Shown: positions 51,556 to 62,200 of the stretch, in pieces | Numbering within the stretch: the first letter of the stretch is position 1 | How the letters are laid out: every line of letters starts with the position of its first letter | Assembly (NCBI GenBank): GCA_964549945.1 | Contig: CAZJXD010000009.1 | Location: 28,555 to 92,554, forward strand | Direction of reading: 5' to 3' | Source: B25-G16 sp964549945 | Lineage (GTDB): Bacteria; Desulfobacterota; DSM-4660; Desulfatiglandales; B25-G16 | DNA length: 64,000 bases | Notes under the pieces: model-generated | The model's database searches: none | What the model saw: only the letters and a program-made list of their open reading frames with translations | Told to the model about the DNA's origin: nothing | Program-made: the position numbers and the translations under genes

Positions 51556-52953
51556 GTGTCTGCTAAATACACGATTCACACTCAGGCTGCCCCGCATAGG
51601 TTTAAAAATCCTGCTAAATCAGGGGTAATCGCATGGGAGGAAGGGTGTTTGAAGTGTCCTGTATGCGTCAAGAGCCAATGTGTGTACGGGGTGTACGATA
51701 ATAGGTGCCTCGACATCAGACAAATGATTGACTCAATCGATAATCAGTGTATGAACTGCCTCAGATGTGTGCAGGGGTGCCCGAAAGAACTGATCCATAA
51801 GAGCATTAATCCGGAATACGAGGCACTTGGTGATTCCTGCTGGACGCCGGAAATCATTACCAGCATATGGTATCAGGCCGAAACCGGCAAAATCCCTGTC
51901 TCTGGTGGAGGATACCCTGGCCCTTTCAGTGGCCCTGGATTCGACTCCATGTGGACTGACATGTCTGAGATCGTCAGGCCTACTCGGGATGGCATCCATG
52001 GGAGAGAGTATATAGCCACCGGCATTGACCTGGGCAGAACAAAGGATCACCTCGCCTTCACTCAAACAGGGGCGCTTGATGGCGGCCTCCCCTTGCTTCT
52101 CGATATCCCCCTGCCTATCATACTCAGGCTCCCCCCTTTTGGATCTTGGAATGAGAACACCGTAAAGGGATGGGCTATGGCAGCGAAGAGATTGGGAACC
52201 TTCCTGGCCCTGCCCCATGAGATGGTAAAGGATGAACTGGTTGCCTTTCAAGAACATCTGATCCCCGTTTTCTTACAGGCCGAGCCCAATTCACACAAAG
52301 CACTGGAGGGAATAAGGCTTGTGGAAGCTCCCTGGACAGAGGACTGGAGGGAGGTCTGCCGCGCGATAAAGGAAAGCCATCCCTCTGCCCTGATCTCCTG
52401 GAAGGTCCCTTTAGCTCATGGGGTCGAAGAGGAAGTCCTGTCATTAATAGATTTCGGGGAGTCGATTATCTATCTGGAAGGGACTACGGATGGAAGATCG
52501 GTAGGGGATCATTCGGTATTTATCAAAGACGCACTCAGGAGCATCCATTTGGCCTTGGTGGAAAAGGGCGTGAGAGACTGGGTCACGCTCCTAATCGGCG
52601 GCGGTCTTGCCATGGCAGAACACGTAGCCAAGTCCATTATCTGCGGAGCAGATGGAGTAGCAGTCGATCTTCCCATCCTCATCGCCCTTGAGTGTCGCGT
52701 GTGTCGCCGCTGCACCAAAAAATTGCCGTGCCCAGTGGAAATAGATCGGGCGGAACCCTCATGGGTCGCATCCAGAGTGAATAATCTCATTGGAGCATGG
52801 CATAGCCAACTCCTTGAGATTATGGGCGCAATGGGAATACGAGATGTACGGCGGCTACGAGGAGAAGCAGGTAGGGCCTTATTTTACGAAGATCTTGACA
52901 GGAACACCTTTGGATCACTGAGGACAGTCATAGAGGGTTATGAGCTTGAGTAA
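51556..52953 (+). CDS. Degenerate glutamate-synthase-like protein with N-terminal ferredoxin motifs
   Basis: 465 residues. Cys motifs CLKCPVCVKSQC near 31 and CMNCLRCVQGCP near 60 suggest two 4Fe-4S clusters. WTPEIITSIWYQAETGKIPV near 95 corresponds to the same element in the following protein (WTPDLLASTWYMAETGEVPP). A truncated FMN-barrel region ends in GGGLAMAEHVAKSIICGADG and ECRVCRRC. Compared with the next gene it lacks the conserved flavin-site residues PFYGAGMSYGSIS and GSYGGTGAAP. It may be a non-catalytic or electron-transfer partner. The start is GTG; it overlaps the next gene by 14 bases. Confidence 0.75.
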   Translation: MSAKYTIHTQAAPHRFKNPAKSGVIAWEEGCLKCPVCVKSQCVYGVYDNRCLDIRQMIDSIDNQCMNCLRCVQGCPKELIHKSINPEYEALGDSCWTPEIITSIWYQAETGKIPVSGGGYPGPFSGPGFDSMWTDMSEIVRPTRDGIHGREYIATGIDLGRTKDHLAFTQTGALDGGLPLLLDIPLPIILRLPPFGSWNENTVKGWAMAAKRLGTFLALPHEMVKDELVAFQEHLIPVFLQAEPNSHKALEGIRLVEAPWTEDWREVCRAIKESHPSALISWKVPLAHGVEEEVLSLIDFGESIIYLEGTTDGRSVGDHSVFIKDALRSIHLALVEKGVRDWVTLLIGGGLAMAEHVAKSIICGADGVAVDLPILIALECRVCRRCTKKLPCPVEIDRAEPSWVASRVNNLIGAWHSQLLEIMGAMGIRDVRRLRGEAGRALFYEDLDRNTFGSLRTVIEGYELE

Positions 52954-54421
52954 GGCGTTGCCAGAGGTAGTGATAACCCCCTCCCGATTTAGAAATCCCA
53001 TCGGGAAATATCGCCTTCACAGAACCAATATCTGTATAAGCTGCGGAAGGTGCGTAGAGTTGTGCCCCTATCATGTGCATGAAAAGAAAGCCGGACGTGT
53101 ATTGACCAAAAATCACTACCGTTGCGTGGGGCCTGACTGCCCTCATCCCTGTATCGATGCCTGCCCTGTGGGTGCCTTAACGCTCAGGAGAAATCCAACC
53201 TTTGATACCATGGGGGATTTTCGATGGACTCCTGATCTCCTTGCCAGCACCTGGTACATGGCCGAGACAGGCGAGGTGCCTCCAGGGGGATTAGAATACA
53301 GGACTGGCAATTCTGCTGGTGGGTTCGACAGGTTGAGGCTCGCGCTACCCCCCCGCAGCAAGAGAGATGTGGGCCTATCAGGTGATGGGGTGGATATCGG
53401 GATTAGGCTGAATCGCAGGAATGACGGCTCCCATAAAATTAGAATAGAGGCCCCTTTCTACGGTGCTGGTATGTCGTACGGGTCTATAAGTATCACCACG
53501 ATGCTCAGCAGGATCCGGGCAGCAGCATCCCTGGGGACCTTTTGCTGTACCGGCGAAGGAGGATATCCTGATGAACTGAAACCCTATGACGATCACGTGA
53601 TCACCCAGGTTGCCACCGGCCTGTTCGGAGTCCGCGAGGATACCATCCAGAGAGTGAGGATCGTAGAGTTCAAATATGCCCAGGGCGCCAAGCCGGGTTT
53701 AGGCGGACACCTTTTGGGGGATAAGGTCACCCCTAGTGTTGCCCGCATGAGGGAGGCAGTTGCGGGATATCCCCTGTTTTCACCGTTTCCTTTTCATAGT
53801 GTGTATTCTGTAGAGGACCACAAAAAGCACGTGGACTGGATAAAGGCTATCAACCCAGAGGCATTAGTAGCGGTGAAGGTCTCCACGCCAACGGACATCG
53901 ATATGGTAGCTATTGGAAGCTACCATGCCGGTGCCCATATCATTCACCTGGACGGGAGCTATGGCGGTACAGGAGCTGCTCCAGATATTGCGAAGAAAAA
54001 TATCGCCATGCCCATCGAGTATGCCGTACCCAAGGCCCATAGATTTTTACAGGAAGAGGGGGTCAGGGACCGGATCACACTGATTGCCAGCGGCGGCATC
54101 AGAACTCCCCACGACGTGGCCAAAATCATAGCCCTTGGGGCTGATGGTGTCTGCACAGGAACGGCGGAATTGGTTGCCTTGGAATGCATTCGTTGTCACA
54201 ACTGTGAGAGCGGGAGAGGATGTGCGCGGGGCATTGCTACCACCGATCCGGAATTGACGGAATTACTTGACCTGGATTGGGGAACACAACGGATTATCAA
54301 TCTCTTCATGGCCTGGAGGAAGGAGCTGGTCAGGATAGTAAAGCGATTGGGCTTGCAGAGCATCGAGGAGCTGGTAGGCAGGACAGATTGCCTTGTGCAC
54401 CTGGATTACCTGGCACGCTAA
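52940..54421 (+). CDS. gltB: FMN-dependent glutamate synthase, synthase subunit with ferredoxin domain
   Basis: 493 residues. An N-terminal two-cluster ferredoxin region (CISCGRCVELCPYHV near 31 and CPHPCIDACPVGAL near 68) is followed by the GltB central barrel. PFYGAGMSYGSIS near 172, KPGLGGHLLGDKVTP near 252, VKVSTPTDIDMVA near 312, LDGSYGGTGAAP near 335, SGGIRTPHDVAK near 384 and CIRCHNCESGRGCARG near 415 are hallmarks. It converts 2-oxoglutarate and ammonia to glutamate. The glutaminase and GXGXG domains are in the next gene, so the enzyme is split as in archaeal-type GltS. Confidence 0.9.
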   Translation: MSLSKALPEVVITPSRFRNPIGKYRLHRTNICISCGRCVELCPYHVHEKKAGRVLTKNHYRCVGPDCPHPCIDACPVGALTLRRNPTFDTMGDFRWTPDLLASTWYMAETGEVPPGGLEYRTGNSAGGFDRLRLALPPRSKRDVGLSGDGVDIGIRLNRRNDGSHKIRIEAPFYGAGMSYGSISITTMLSRIRAAASLGTFCCTGEGGYPDELKPYDDHVITQVATGLFGVREDTIQRVRIVEFKYAQGAKPGLGGHLLGDKVTPSVARMREAVAGYPLFSPFPFHSVYSVEDHKKHVDWIKAINPEALVAVKVSTPTDIDMVAIGSYHAGAHIIHLDGSYGGTGAAPDIAKKNIAMPIEYAVPKAHRFLQEEGVRDRITLIASGGIRTPHDVAKIIALGADGVCTGTAELVALECIRCHNCESGRGCARGIATTDPELTELLDLDWGTQRIINLFMAWRKELVRIVKRLGLQSIEELVGRTDCLVHLDYLAR

Positions 54422-54528
54422 GGCCTCCATAACCTTCATATAATTTATGATACTTTAGTGCGGTGCTCGCTTCCCGGCCCGAACCGTCGTGGAGCAGGCA
54501 CACCGAAATGATCGGGATGTGAAGCAAA

Positions 54529-57159
54529 ATGAAAAAGGATCGAATAATTGACCGAATATTCGGCTCGAGAAAATCGCTATTGGGCAACTCACCCTTAAGG
54601 AATTGCTACAAGAGAGAAGATGAGGGCGGATGTGGGGTAACTGGGTTCGCCTCAAGTGTCCCGGTGAGAGGAAAACATATCCTTGAACCCTCAAAACAGA
54701 TGCACAATAGGGGCAATGGCCTCGGAGGTGGTATTGCTGCTATGGGCCTCGACCCCCTGATGCTTGGCGTCTCACCAGAGATTTTAGACAATGACTATCT
54801 CCTTCAGATCGCGGTGCTTGACCAGGGCGTTCTTCCAGAGCTAGAAGAGCGATTTATAAGGCCGTTCTTTAGGATAGATTGCAGCGAAGTTCTTCCGCAC
54901 CTATCAAATTATAGGGATATTCCCGGCCTTGGCATGAGGCCTCCTGATGTCTCGCGATACTTCGTGAGGGTAAAGCCCGTTGTGCTCAATGAGTTCATCG
55001 CACAAAACGATTTGTCCGGCCTCACAACAAGGCATGCGGAAGATGAATTTGTCTTTCAGAACAGCTTTAAGATAAACTGCACATACTATGATGCCTATAG
55101 GAATCAGGGAGCCTTTGTGCTCTGTCACGGTCGTAACTTTTTTATCCTAAAAACCGTAGGATATGCGGAGCATGTGATCCAATATTACCAACTCGAAAAC
55201 CTCAAGGCCCATATTTGGATTGCCCATCAACGATATCCAACCAAGGGAAAGGTCTGGCATCCAGGGGGAGCCCACCCCTTTGTTGGCCTGAATGAGGCCC
55301 TCGTACACAATGGGGATTTTGCCAATTACCATTCAGTGGTCGAATACCTGAAGCAGAAAAACATCCACCCCCTTTTTTTAACCGATACCGAGGTCTCTGT
55401 GCTGTTGTTTGACCTCTACAGCAGAACCTATGGCTATCCTCTTGAATATGTGATCGAGGCCCTTGCTCCAACCATGGAGAGGGACTTTTATCAGCTGCCC
55501 CCTGAGAAACAGGAGATCTACCGGGCCATCCAGTCGGCCCATATACACGGGTCCCCTGATGGCCCATGGTTCTTTATCATCGCCAGGAACGACACCGAGA
55601 ATAGAAGGCTCCAGCTTATCGGGATCACCGACACCTCCATGCTGAGACCGCAGGTATTCGCGCTGCATGAAGGCGAGGTGCAGGTGGGGCTTATTTGCTC
55701 TGAAAAGCAGGCCATTGATGCGGCCTTGAAGAGCATGGCAGATGAAGATCCCAGGATCGGGACCGTGGCGGATCGGTATTGGAACGCCAGGGGAGGAAGC
55801 CATACAGATGGAGGGGCCTTTATATTCAACCTGGATGAGGCATCTTCATCCCCCTCCGAAAAGAGATTGACATGCGTGGATAAATTCGGCAGGCCCATCA
55901 AGCTCCCTCAAAGCAATAAAGCCAATATTCATGACCGGCCCCTTTATCTGGCAGAAACCGGCAACATGGCTCCTTCTGCCCAACCACGTCTTTTTCGTAA
56001 TCCGAATCCGTCCTCCCTGTACGAATACGCACACAAGGATATAAGTGAGTGGGATTATAGTGTATTTATGGATACGGGGTTTTTCCAGGATATCGAAAGA
56101 TGGGGCTTAACAAATGATGCCCAATTTGAAGTGGCCGTTACCGTGCTCACCAAGCTATTAGATCTCCGGAGCCCTGGATATGAAGAGGTACGTAAATTCA
56201 TTCTCCAGCGCTCCACCGAGACCCTGGAACGCATGTTCCGCAAACTCCCATGCCTCGATGAGACAGGAGAGCATGCATGTCGGTTGATTAACCGGGAAAC
56301 AAGGCAACTGCTGAGGACACCGATGAGCAATGAACGGACATTGCTTATCGATGCCGCCCTCTTTCCCCCAGAGGGACAGGAGAGCGATAGCCGTCTATTA
56401 GCAGAGGCCTTTCACAAAGGATGGAGGCGCTTTATAGTCTTTGGGCTCAAGGGACAGCGATTTCATGGCTGCGGCCTGGGTCTCTGCTCGGATGGGGTCA
56501 GGATCGATATATATGGAAGCTCCGGTGATTACCTCGGCTCAGGCATCGACGGTCTCTCCATATACGTGCATGGCAACGCACAGGACCAGGTTGGGCAAAT
56601 CATGAAATCCGGGAAGATGGTTATCTATGGGGATACCGGTCAAACCTTTATGTATGGTGCCAAGGGCGGTGAGGTATATGTGCTGGGCAATGCAGCAGGA
56701 AGGCCCCTTGTCAACGCAGTGGGAAGGCCCCGGGTGGTGATCAACGGAACCTGTTTGGATTACCTTGCCGAATCCTTTATGGCAGGAGATCCCCTGGACG
56801 GGGGCGGATATATAGTGTTAAATGGATTGGAATTCGATGAATACGGGCGGATCAAACCTCGCGCTACCCCGTATCCAGGATCCAATCTCTTTTCCCTGGC
56901 CTCAGGAGGCGCTATCTACATTCGGGACCCATTTCGCCAGGTAGATGAGGAGCAGCTGAACGGCGGGGAGATCGTCTCCATTGAAGGCAGGGATTGGGAG
57001 CTGATTCTTTCCAGCCTTAAGGAGAATGAAAGGCTGTTCGGTATCTCTATTGAGAATGATCTCCTTCATGTAGATGGAGAGTATATGAGCCCTCTCAAGG
57101 TTTACAGGAAAGTAAGGCCAATGCGAAACGGGAGTGGCGATTTCGCCATCGAGGAATAA
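54529..57159 (+). CDS. Glutamate synthase glutaminase subunit fused to GXGXG domain
   Basis: 876 residues. Class II glutaminase with probable propeptide: Cys35 in EGGCGVTGFAS must be exposed by processing. HQRYPTKGKVWHPGGAHPF near 233 and LVHNGDFANY near 258 hold the Arg, Asn and Gly sites. A linker of about 300 residues follows, then the GltB GXGXG beta-helix (about 620-760) with VFGLKGQRFHGCGLG, YGSSGDYLGSGIDG and YGDTGQTFMYGAKGGEV. It would supply ammonia to the FMN subunit. The 107-base gap upstream holds no gene. Last gene of the C1/glutamate cluster. Confidence 0.85.
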   Translation: MKKDRIIDRIFGSRKSLLGNSPLRNCYKREDEGGCGVTGFASSVPVRGKHILEPSKQMHNRGNGLGGGIAAMGLDPLMLGVSPEILDNDYLLQIAVLDQGVLPELEERFIRPFFRIDCSEVLPHLSNYRDIPGLGMRPPDVSRYFVRVKPVVLNEFIAQNDLSGLTTRHAEDEFVFQNSFKINCTYYDAYRNQGAFVLCHGRNFFILKTVGYAEHVIQYYQLENLKAHIWIAHQRYPTKGKVWHPGGAHPFVGLNEALVHNGDFANYHSVVEYLKQKNIHPLFLTDTEVSVLLFDLYSRTYGYPLEYVIEALAPTMERDFYQLPPEKQEIYRAIQSAHIHGSPDGPWFFIIARNDTENRRLQLIGITDTSMLRPQVFALHEGEVQVGLICSEKQAIDAALKSMADEDPRIGTVADRYWNARGGSHTDGGAFIFNLDEASSSPSEKRLTCVDKFGRPIKLPQSNKANIHDRPLYLAETGNMAPSAQPRLFRNPNPSSLYEYAHKDISEWDYSVFMDTGFFQDIERWGLTNDAQFEVAVTVLTKLLDLRSPGYEEVRKFILQRSTETLERMFRKLPCLDETGEHACRLINRETRQLLRTPMSNERTLLIDAALFPPEGQESDSRLLAEAFHKGWRRFIVFGLKGQRFHGCGLGLCSDGVRIDIYGSSGDYLGSGIDGLSIYVHGNAQDQVGQIMKSGKMVIYGDTGQTFMYGAKGGEVYVLGNAAGRPLVNAVGRPRVVINGTCLDYLAESFMAGDPLDGGGYIVLNGLEFDEYGRIKPRATPYPGSNLFSLASGGAIYIRDPFRQVDEEQLNGGEIVSIEGRDWELILSSLKENERLFGISIENDLLHVDGEYMSPLKVYRKVRPMRNGSGDFAIEE

Positions 57160-57289
57160 AAAAATACAGCGAGCCTTTAGAGGCAAAACTGTGGTAGAAT
57201 CATAAGCGAGCTTTATGTGTATACTTCTCAATTCAACAGTTTGTGACATGATTTGGTTGAGGTTTAAGATCTTATAAAGATGCGGAGCC

Positions 57290-58069
57290 ATGCTGAGCAA
57301 AAGGATCATACCGTGTCTTGATGTGAGAGACGGGAAAACAACGAAGGGCATAAGGTTCAAGGAAAATATCGATATCGGTGATCCCGTGCACATGGCGAAA
57401 TGTTACTATGAGGAGGGCGCCGATGAGATCGTGTTCTATGATATCACCGCCTCGAGTGACATGCGGGACATTATGATTGATGTAGTGAGCAGGGTGGCAG
57501 AGGAGATCTTTATACCCTTTGCCGTGGGTGGAGGAATCAGGACGGTAGATGACATGCGCAAGATACTTCTGGCAGGGGCGGAAAAGGTGAGCGTAAACAC
57601 CGCTGCCGTGCTTAGCCCTGAGATAATCTCGGATGGCGCGAAGGCCTTTGGAAGCCAGTGTATTGTCCTTGGAATGGATGTAAGAAAGGTGAAGGCAACC
57701 AGGGAGATACCGTCAGGCTACGAGGTCGTGATCCACGGAGGCAGAACCCCTATGGGGATTGATGCCTTGAGGTGGGCTCGGCGGGCAGTGGCATTGGGTG
57801 CGGGTGAGATCTGCCTGAACTCCATTGATACTGACGGCGTACAGAGGGGCTACGAGATGGAGTTGACTCGCCTCATATCCTCCCACGTTCCTGTTCCGGT
57901 GATCGCATCGGGCGGCGCCGGCACGATCGATCACATCTACGAGGTGCTCACAGAGGGCAAGGCGGATGCGGCCCTTGTGGCTTCTGTGGTCCATTACGGG
58001 ACCTATACCATCAAACAGATCAAGGAAGAGCTGCACGCACGAGGCGTGAAGGTGCGAATGAACTGGTAA
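57290..58069 (+). CDS. hisF: Imidazole glycerol phosphate synthase, cyclase subunit HisF
   Basis: Uses ammonia from HisH to make IGP and AICAR. 259 residues of the TIM-barrel family. PCLDVRDGKTTKGIRFKENI near residue 8 with the catalytic Asp, FAVGGGIRTVDDM near 80 (phosphate site), VLGMDVRK near 126 and GEICLNSIDTDGVQRGY near 165, then VIASGGAGTIDH near 202, are all present. GGAG lies five bases before the ATG. carA begins five bases after its stop. The other subunit, hisH, is 50 kb upstream. Confidence 0.93.
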   Translation: MLSKRIIPCLDVRDGKTTKGIRFKENIDIGDPVHMAKCYYEEGADEIVFYDITASSDMRDIMIDVVSRVAEEIFIPFAVGGGIRTVDDMRKILLAGAEKVSVNTAAVLSPEIISDGAKAFGSQCIVLGMDVRKVKATREIPSGYEVVIHGGRTPMGIDALRWARRAVALGAGEICLNSIDTDGVQRGYEMELTRLISSHVPVPVIASGGAGTIDHIYEVLTEGKADAALVASVVHYGTYTIKQIKEELHARGVKVRMNW

Positions 58070-58074
58070 GTACG

Positions 58075-59154
58075 ATGAAGGCCTTGTTAGCCCTGGAAGA
58101 CGGAAAAACGTTTAACGGAACTACCTTCGCGGGCGAGGGAGAGGTATCGGGTGAGGTCGTCTTCAACACCGGCATGACCGGCTACCAGGAGGTCCTCACG
58201 GATCCATCCTACAAGGGCCAGATCGTGACCATGACCTATCCCCTGATCGGCAATTACGGCATACATTCCGAGGATATCGAATCAGGCAGGATTCGGGTTG
58301 AGGCGTTTGTGGTAAAGGAATATGAGCCCATTCCGAGTAACTGGCGATCCCAAATGAGCCTGGCCGAGTATCTCAATCGAGAAGGAAAAATCGGGATTGA
58401 GGGTGTAGACACCAGGGCCTTAACAAGACATATCAGGCTGGCAGGGGCCATGAAGGGCGTTATTTCAACCAGAGACCTTGATCCTGAATCTTTGGCGGAA
58501 AAGGCAAGGGGATCTCAGGGCCTTGTGGGCCGGGATCTCGTCAAGGAGGTTGCCTGTGAGGAGTCCTATCGGTGGCCACCAGGGGAAAGTGCTCGTTTTA
58601 GGGTCATTGTGCTTGATTGCGGCATGAAATTCAATATAGCCCGAAGCTTGGCCCGAAGAGGGTGCGATGTCACGGTGGTGCCGGCCCGCTCATCTGCCGA
58701 GGAGATCAGGCCCATGAACCCCGACGGAATTGTTCTTTCCAATGGTCCCGGAGACCCTGAACCGATTACCTATGCCGTTCATACCGTCCGAAACCTCTTG
58801 GAAGACTACCCCATCTTTGGCATCTGTTTGGGCCATCAGATCTTGGGGCTCGCCTTTGGCGGAAAGACCTTTAAACTGAAGTTCGGCCATAGAGGCGTAA
58901 ACCATCCGGTCAAGAATCTCCTGACAGGCAGGGTAGAGATTACCACACAGAACCACGGTTTCTGTGTGGACATAGAATCGATCAAAGACCCGGGAATCGA
59001 GATCACCCATATCAACCTAAATGACCAAACCCTTGAGGGCATGAGGCATAGGAGCTTGCCCATTCTCTCGGTCCAGTACCATCCCGAGGCCTCACCCGGG
59101 CCCCACGATTCAGACTATCTGTTTGATGAGTTCATAAAGTTGATGAAAAGATGA
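58075..59154 (+). CDS. carA: Carbamoyl-phosphate synthase small subunit
   Basis: Glutaminase that feeds CarB for pyrimidine and arginine synthesis. 359 residues. The N-terminal domain has VFNTGMTGYQEVLTDPSY near 28; the class I glutaminase has nucleophile Cys251 in FGICLGHQILGLA and the His-Glu pair in QYHPEASPGPHDS. It is directly coupled to hisF and separated from carB by a 137-base leader with inverted repeats. Confidence 0.96.
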   Translation: MKALLALEDGKTFNGTTFAGEGEVSGEVVFNTGMTGYQEVLTDPSYKGQIVTMTYPLIGNYGIHSEDIESGRIRVEAFVVKEYEPIPSNWRSQMSLAEYLNREGKIGIEGVDTRALTRHIRLAGAMKGVISTRDLDPESLAEKARGSQGLVGRDLVKEVACEESYRWPPGESARFRVIVLDCGMKFNIARSLARRGCDVTVVPARSSAEEIRPMNPDGIVLSNGPGDPEPITYAVHTVRNLLEDYPIFGICLGHQILGLAFGGKTFKLKFGHRGVNHPVKNLLTGRVEITTQNHGFCVDIESIKDPGIEITHINLNDQTLEGMRHRSLPILSVQYHPEASPGPHDSDYLFDEFIKLMKR

Positions 59155-59201
59155 ACCGATTTTACATTGATGTAAAAATGCATAGTTATAATAAATTAAC
59201 C

Positions 59202-59249
59202 GCCGAACCAAAACAGACATTTTGTTCGGCCGACCTGGCCGAACAAAAT
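59202..59249 (+). promoter_or_regulatory. Leader with mutually exclusive inverted repeats before carB
   Basis: GTTCGGC at 59224-59230 can pair with GCCGAAC upstream (59202-59208) or downstream (59238-59244). The downstream form extends to a 13-bp stem (59219-59231 with 59237-59249) over a GACCT loop. Mutually exclusive stems are the layout of attenuators, but no T run follows. Another small inverted repeat, TTTACAT/ATGTAAA, lies at 59161-59176. Confidence 0.4.
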
Positions 59250-59291
59250 TAGTCGGCGTGTGTCTGCGGTTGACTCAGATCATAGAATATC

Positions 59292-62200
59292 ATGCCAAAA
59301 AGGAATGACATAGCAAAGATCTTGATCATCGGTTCCGGGCCTATCATCATAAGCCAGGCCTGCGAGTTCGACTACTCAGGAACCCAAGCGTGCAAGGCGC
59401 TCAAGGAGGAGGGGTTTGAGGTCGTTTTGGTGAACAGCAACCCCGCCACTATCATGACCGATCCCGAAATGGCAGACCACACCTACATCGAACCAATTAC
59501 GCCTGAGATGGTCTCCATGATCATCGAGAGGGAACGGCCCCATGCACTGCTGCCCACCCTTGGAGGGCAGACGGGATTGAACACCGCCTTCCAGGTAGCG
59601 GAGATGGGTATCCTCGAGAAATACCACGTGGAGATGATAGGGGCCTCAAAAGAAGCGATAAAAAAGGCCGAGGACCGAGATCTGTTTCGTGAAGCCATGA
59701 AAAGGATCGGGCTGAGGGTGCCGCGAAGCGGTATCGCCCATGACATGGAGGCCGCCAGGGAAATCGCCGACAGGATAGGATACCCGATCATCGTGAGGCC
59801 CAGCTTTACCCTTGGTGGAACGGGCGGCGGGGTAGCATTTAACAGAGAGTACCTGGAGAAATTAGCCGCCCGGGGACTGGATGCCAGCCTTATCAATGAG
59901 ATCATGCTGGAGGAATCGGTAATCGGGTGGAAGGAGTTCGAGCTTGAGGTGATGCGGGATAAAAAAGATAACGTGGTGATCATCTGCTCCATAGAAAATC
60001 TCGATCCCATGGGCGTTCATACCGGCGACAGCATTACAGTGGCACCTGCTCAGACTCTAAGCGATAATGAATATCAGCGAATGCGGGATGCCGCGATTGA
60101 GGTGATAAGGGAAATCGGCGTGGAGACTGGCGGATCAAACATCCAATTTGCCGTCAACCCAGAAAACGGGGATATGGTGGTCATCGAGATGAACCCCAGG
60201 GTCTCTCGAAGTTCTGCCCTCGCCTCAAAGGCAACCGGGTTTCCCATTGCGAAGATCGCCGCCAAATTGGCCGTTGGCTACACCCTGGATGAGCTCCCGA
60301 ACGACATCACCAGGGAAACCCTCGCCTCCTTTGAGCCGACAATCGATTACTGCGTAGTCAAGATCCCGCGGTGGACATTTGAGAAGTTTCCCGATACCGA
60401 TGACTACCTCACCACGAGCATGAAATCGGTGGGAGAGGTAATGGCCATAGGAAGGACGTTCAAGGAGGCCCTCCAGAAGGGACTGCGATCCCTTGAGATC
60501 GGGCGTTTTGGGCTGGGAGCTGACGGCAGGAATGGAGCGGAGGGGAATAGGGTTTCCCTTGCTATTGATGAGCTAAAGGGCAAGCTCGCCAATCCAAACT
60601 CGGAACGCCTTTTCTATATTCGATACGCTATCAATGCCGGCATGGATAGGGAAACAATTCATGCGCTTACCGGGATCGACCCCTGGTTTCTCCACCAAAT
60701 AGAACAAATCACACGCCTCGAGGGGGAGATCATAGCGGCCGGACCTCCTCTATCCCCTGAGCTTATTGAAAGGAGCAAGGCCTTTGGGTTCTCGGACGTT
60801 CAAATAGCACACCTACTTGAAACCGAGGAGGATGAAATCCGCGCCTTTCGCAAGGGCCTCGGAGTCGTTCCGGTCTATAAGCTGGTTGACACCTGTGCAG
60901 CCGAGTTTGAGGCCCGGACCCCGTACTATTACTCCACCTACGAACAGGAGAGCGAGGCGCGGATCTCGCAAGGGAAAAAGGTCATGATCCTTGGCGGTGG
61001 GCCAAACAGGATTGGCCAGGGGATTGAGTTCGACTACTGCTGTGTACAGGCGGCTTTCGCGCTTAAGGAAGAAGGCCTTGAGAGCATCATGGTGAACAGC
61101 AACCCGGAAACCGTGTCGACCGACTACGATACCTCCGATAAGCTCTACTTCGAACCCCTTACAAAAGAGGATGTTCTCAATATCGTAGAGGTGGAAAGGC
61201 CTATGGGGGTCATTGTGCAGTTCGGAGGACAAACCCCGCTCAATCTTTCATCCTCCCTTTACGAAGCTGGGGTGCCGATCCTGGGTACGCCTCCTGAGAG
61301 CATAGCCTTGGCCGAAAATCGCGAGTTCTTCAAGGAATTTCTCAAGAAACTGCGCTTGAGACAGCCTGACAACGGCATAGCAATTGACGTGAATGAGGCG
61401 CTCAGCGTAGCCGAGCGCATTGGCTACCCTGTGATGGTGAGGCCCTCCTACGTGCTTGGGGGAAGGGCCATGAAGATCGTCTATGACAGGCAAACCCTTG
61501 AGGAATTTATCCTGAAGGCCCTGCTTGCCTCTCCTGACCACCCCATACTTATCGACAAATTCCTTGAGGACGCCGTTGAGATCGACGTGGATGCAATTTC
61601 CGATGGAAATACCACTGTTATCGGTGGAATAATGGAACATATAGAAGAAGCTGGAATCCATTCGGGTGACAGCGCCTGCGTTCTCCCGCCACAGAGCTTG
61701 CTGCCTGGTACTGTTGAGCGGATCAAGCAGAGCGCTAAGCTCATTGCGGGGGAACTGAAGGTAGTGGGTCTGCTCAACATCCAGTTTGCAATAAAGGGCG
61801 GTGAACTATTCGTGCTTGAGGTGAATCCAAGGGCCTCAAGAACCGTTCCCTTTGTGAGCAAGGCAACGGGAGTGCCCCTCGCAAAGCTCGCCACCAAGAT
61901 CATGCTCGGAAGAAGCCTGAAGGAGTTGGGGTTTATCCATGAGCCGGAGCCCGGTCACGTTTCGGTTAAGGAGTCAGTGTTTCCCTTTAATCGATTTCCG
62001 GGGGTGGACATCATCTTAGGGCCTGAGATGAAGTCCACCGGTGAGGTCATGGGAATAGATGAGGAATTCGGGAAGGCATTCGCGAAGTCGCAACTCGCTG
62101 CCGGGCAATTGTTACCAACCAAGGGAACGGTGTTTGTAAGCGTAAAGGATGCTGACAAGCCTAAGGTTTATCCCTCGGTAAAAAGGTTGTATGAGATGGG

